Below, one piece after another: positions 5,003 through 5,297 of a DNA stretch of 5,297 nucleotides. Position 1 is the first letter of the stretch. Every line of letters begins with the position of its first letter. The notes below the pieces were generated by a model. The model saw nothing but the letters and a program-made list of their open reading frames with translations. It was not told the DNA's origin and ran no database searches. Both the position numbers and the translations under genes were made by a program. Source of the DNA: Giesbergeria sp. (GTDB taxonomy: Bacteria; Pseudomonadota; Gammaproteobacteria; Burkholderiales; Burkholderiaceae_C); NCBI GenBank assembly GCA_017998735.1, contig JAGOCN010000152.1, positions 1-5,297 of the forward strand, in the 5' to 3' direction.

Positions 5003-5297
5003 ATGGCGCAAGCGGGTTCGGGTTCAGGCTCAGGTTTGTTCATCAGCTTTGAAGGCATTGACGGCGCCGGCAAGTCCTCGCACCTCCAGGCCGTGGCCGA
5101 TGCCTTTGCCGCGCAGGGCCGCAATGTGCTGTGCACGCGCGAACCGGGCGGCACGCCGCTGGCCGAAAAACTGCGTGCGCTGCTGCTGCACGAGGACATG
5201 GGCGCGCTGACCGAAGCGCTGCTGGTGTTTGCCGGGCGGCGCGACCACCTCGAATGCGTCATTGGCCCGGCGCTGGCGCGCGGCGATGTGGTGCTGT
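5003..5297 (+). CDS. tmk: Thymidylate kinase (3' end outside window)
   Basis: Thymidylate kinase phosphorylates dTMP to dTDP with ATP in the cytoplasm, an essential step of dTTP synthesis. The 98 codons present cover roughly the first half of a protein usually about 205-215 residues long. The P-loop [11 protein letters not shown] (16-26) with K24 is intact. The substrate-binding [14 protein letters not shown] (45-58) and FAGRRDHLE (76-84) are typical, and the frame runs off the edge at ARGDVVL, just before the usual [CS]DR motif. The start at 5003 is chosen by Shine-Dalgarno spacing. The extra N-terminus before the first beta strand is a Gly-Ser run (AGSGSGSG, 4-11) from near-repeated GGTTCN hexamers, and is probably a disordered tail. 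It follows mltG by 25 bp and is presumably co-transcribed with it. Confidence 0.93.
   Translation, partial: MAQAGSGSGSGLFISFEGIDGAGKSSHLQAVADAFAAQGRNVLCTREPGGTPLAEKLRALLLHEDMGALTEALLVFAGRRDHLECVIGPALARGDVVL

Noticed and set aside
4369..5262. 297-codon minus-strand frame across mltG and tmk
   Set aside because: It is antisense to two well-recognised genes and spans their intergenic gap, which a real gene would not do without signs of its own.

Overview
The window looks like chromosomal DNA of a betaproteobacterium, most likely Comamonadaceae (Acidovorax, Rhodoferax, Simplicispira and relatives). This rests on GC-rich, strongly biased codon use, a beta-ketothiolase that closely resembles Ralstonia BktB as I remember it, the divergent ygfZ / mltG-tmk arrangement, and an intergenic palindromic element that resembles one I recall from Comamonadaceae genomes. 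The family assignment is recognition without a database search.

Layout. 1-537 (minus): 5' part of a secreted protein with a signal peptide and a choice-of-anchor E-like domain, cut by the window edge; such proteins usually carry a PEP-CTERM sorting tail, which lies outside. 538-906: an AT-rich, gene-free control region. Read on the minus strand it holds a bktB-side intrinsic terminator (785-819), candidate enhancer-binding sites (680-713), an exact IHF consensus (653-665), an exact sigma-54 -24/-12 promoter (608-624), a compact stem-loop at the predicted transcript 5' end (570-596) and a strong ribosome binding site (546-550). 907-2091 (minus): bktB, with a structured 3' region (841-886). 2170-2937 (minus): a short-chain dehydrogenase/reductase. 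3012-3950 (minus): ygfZ. 3951-3984: a 34-bp divergent gap. 3985-4977 (plus): mltG. 5003-5297 (plus): 5' third of tmk, cut by the window edge.

How the genes fit together. The minus-strand genes ygfZ, SDR and bktB are codirectional with gaps of 61-78 bp and end at one clear terminator, so they may be co-transcribed, though their functions (Fe-S/tRNA maintenance, an unknown reduction, acyl-CoA chemistry) are not obviously linked. mltG and tmk form a tight plus-strand pair, a common bacterial arrangement in which holB often follows.

Most of the window is ordinary core genome. The part worth a second look is the control region of the putative anchored surface protein: promoter, IHF site and possible activator sites sit in the textbook order and spacing for sigma-54 activation. 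That fits the proposed RpoN and PrsK/PrsR control of PEP-CTERM proteins in exopolysaccharide- and floc-forming betaproteobacteria. I see no CRISPR array, tRNA, rRNA, insertion sequence or defence system.
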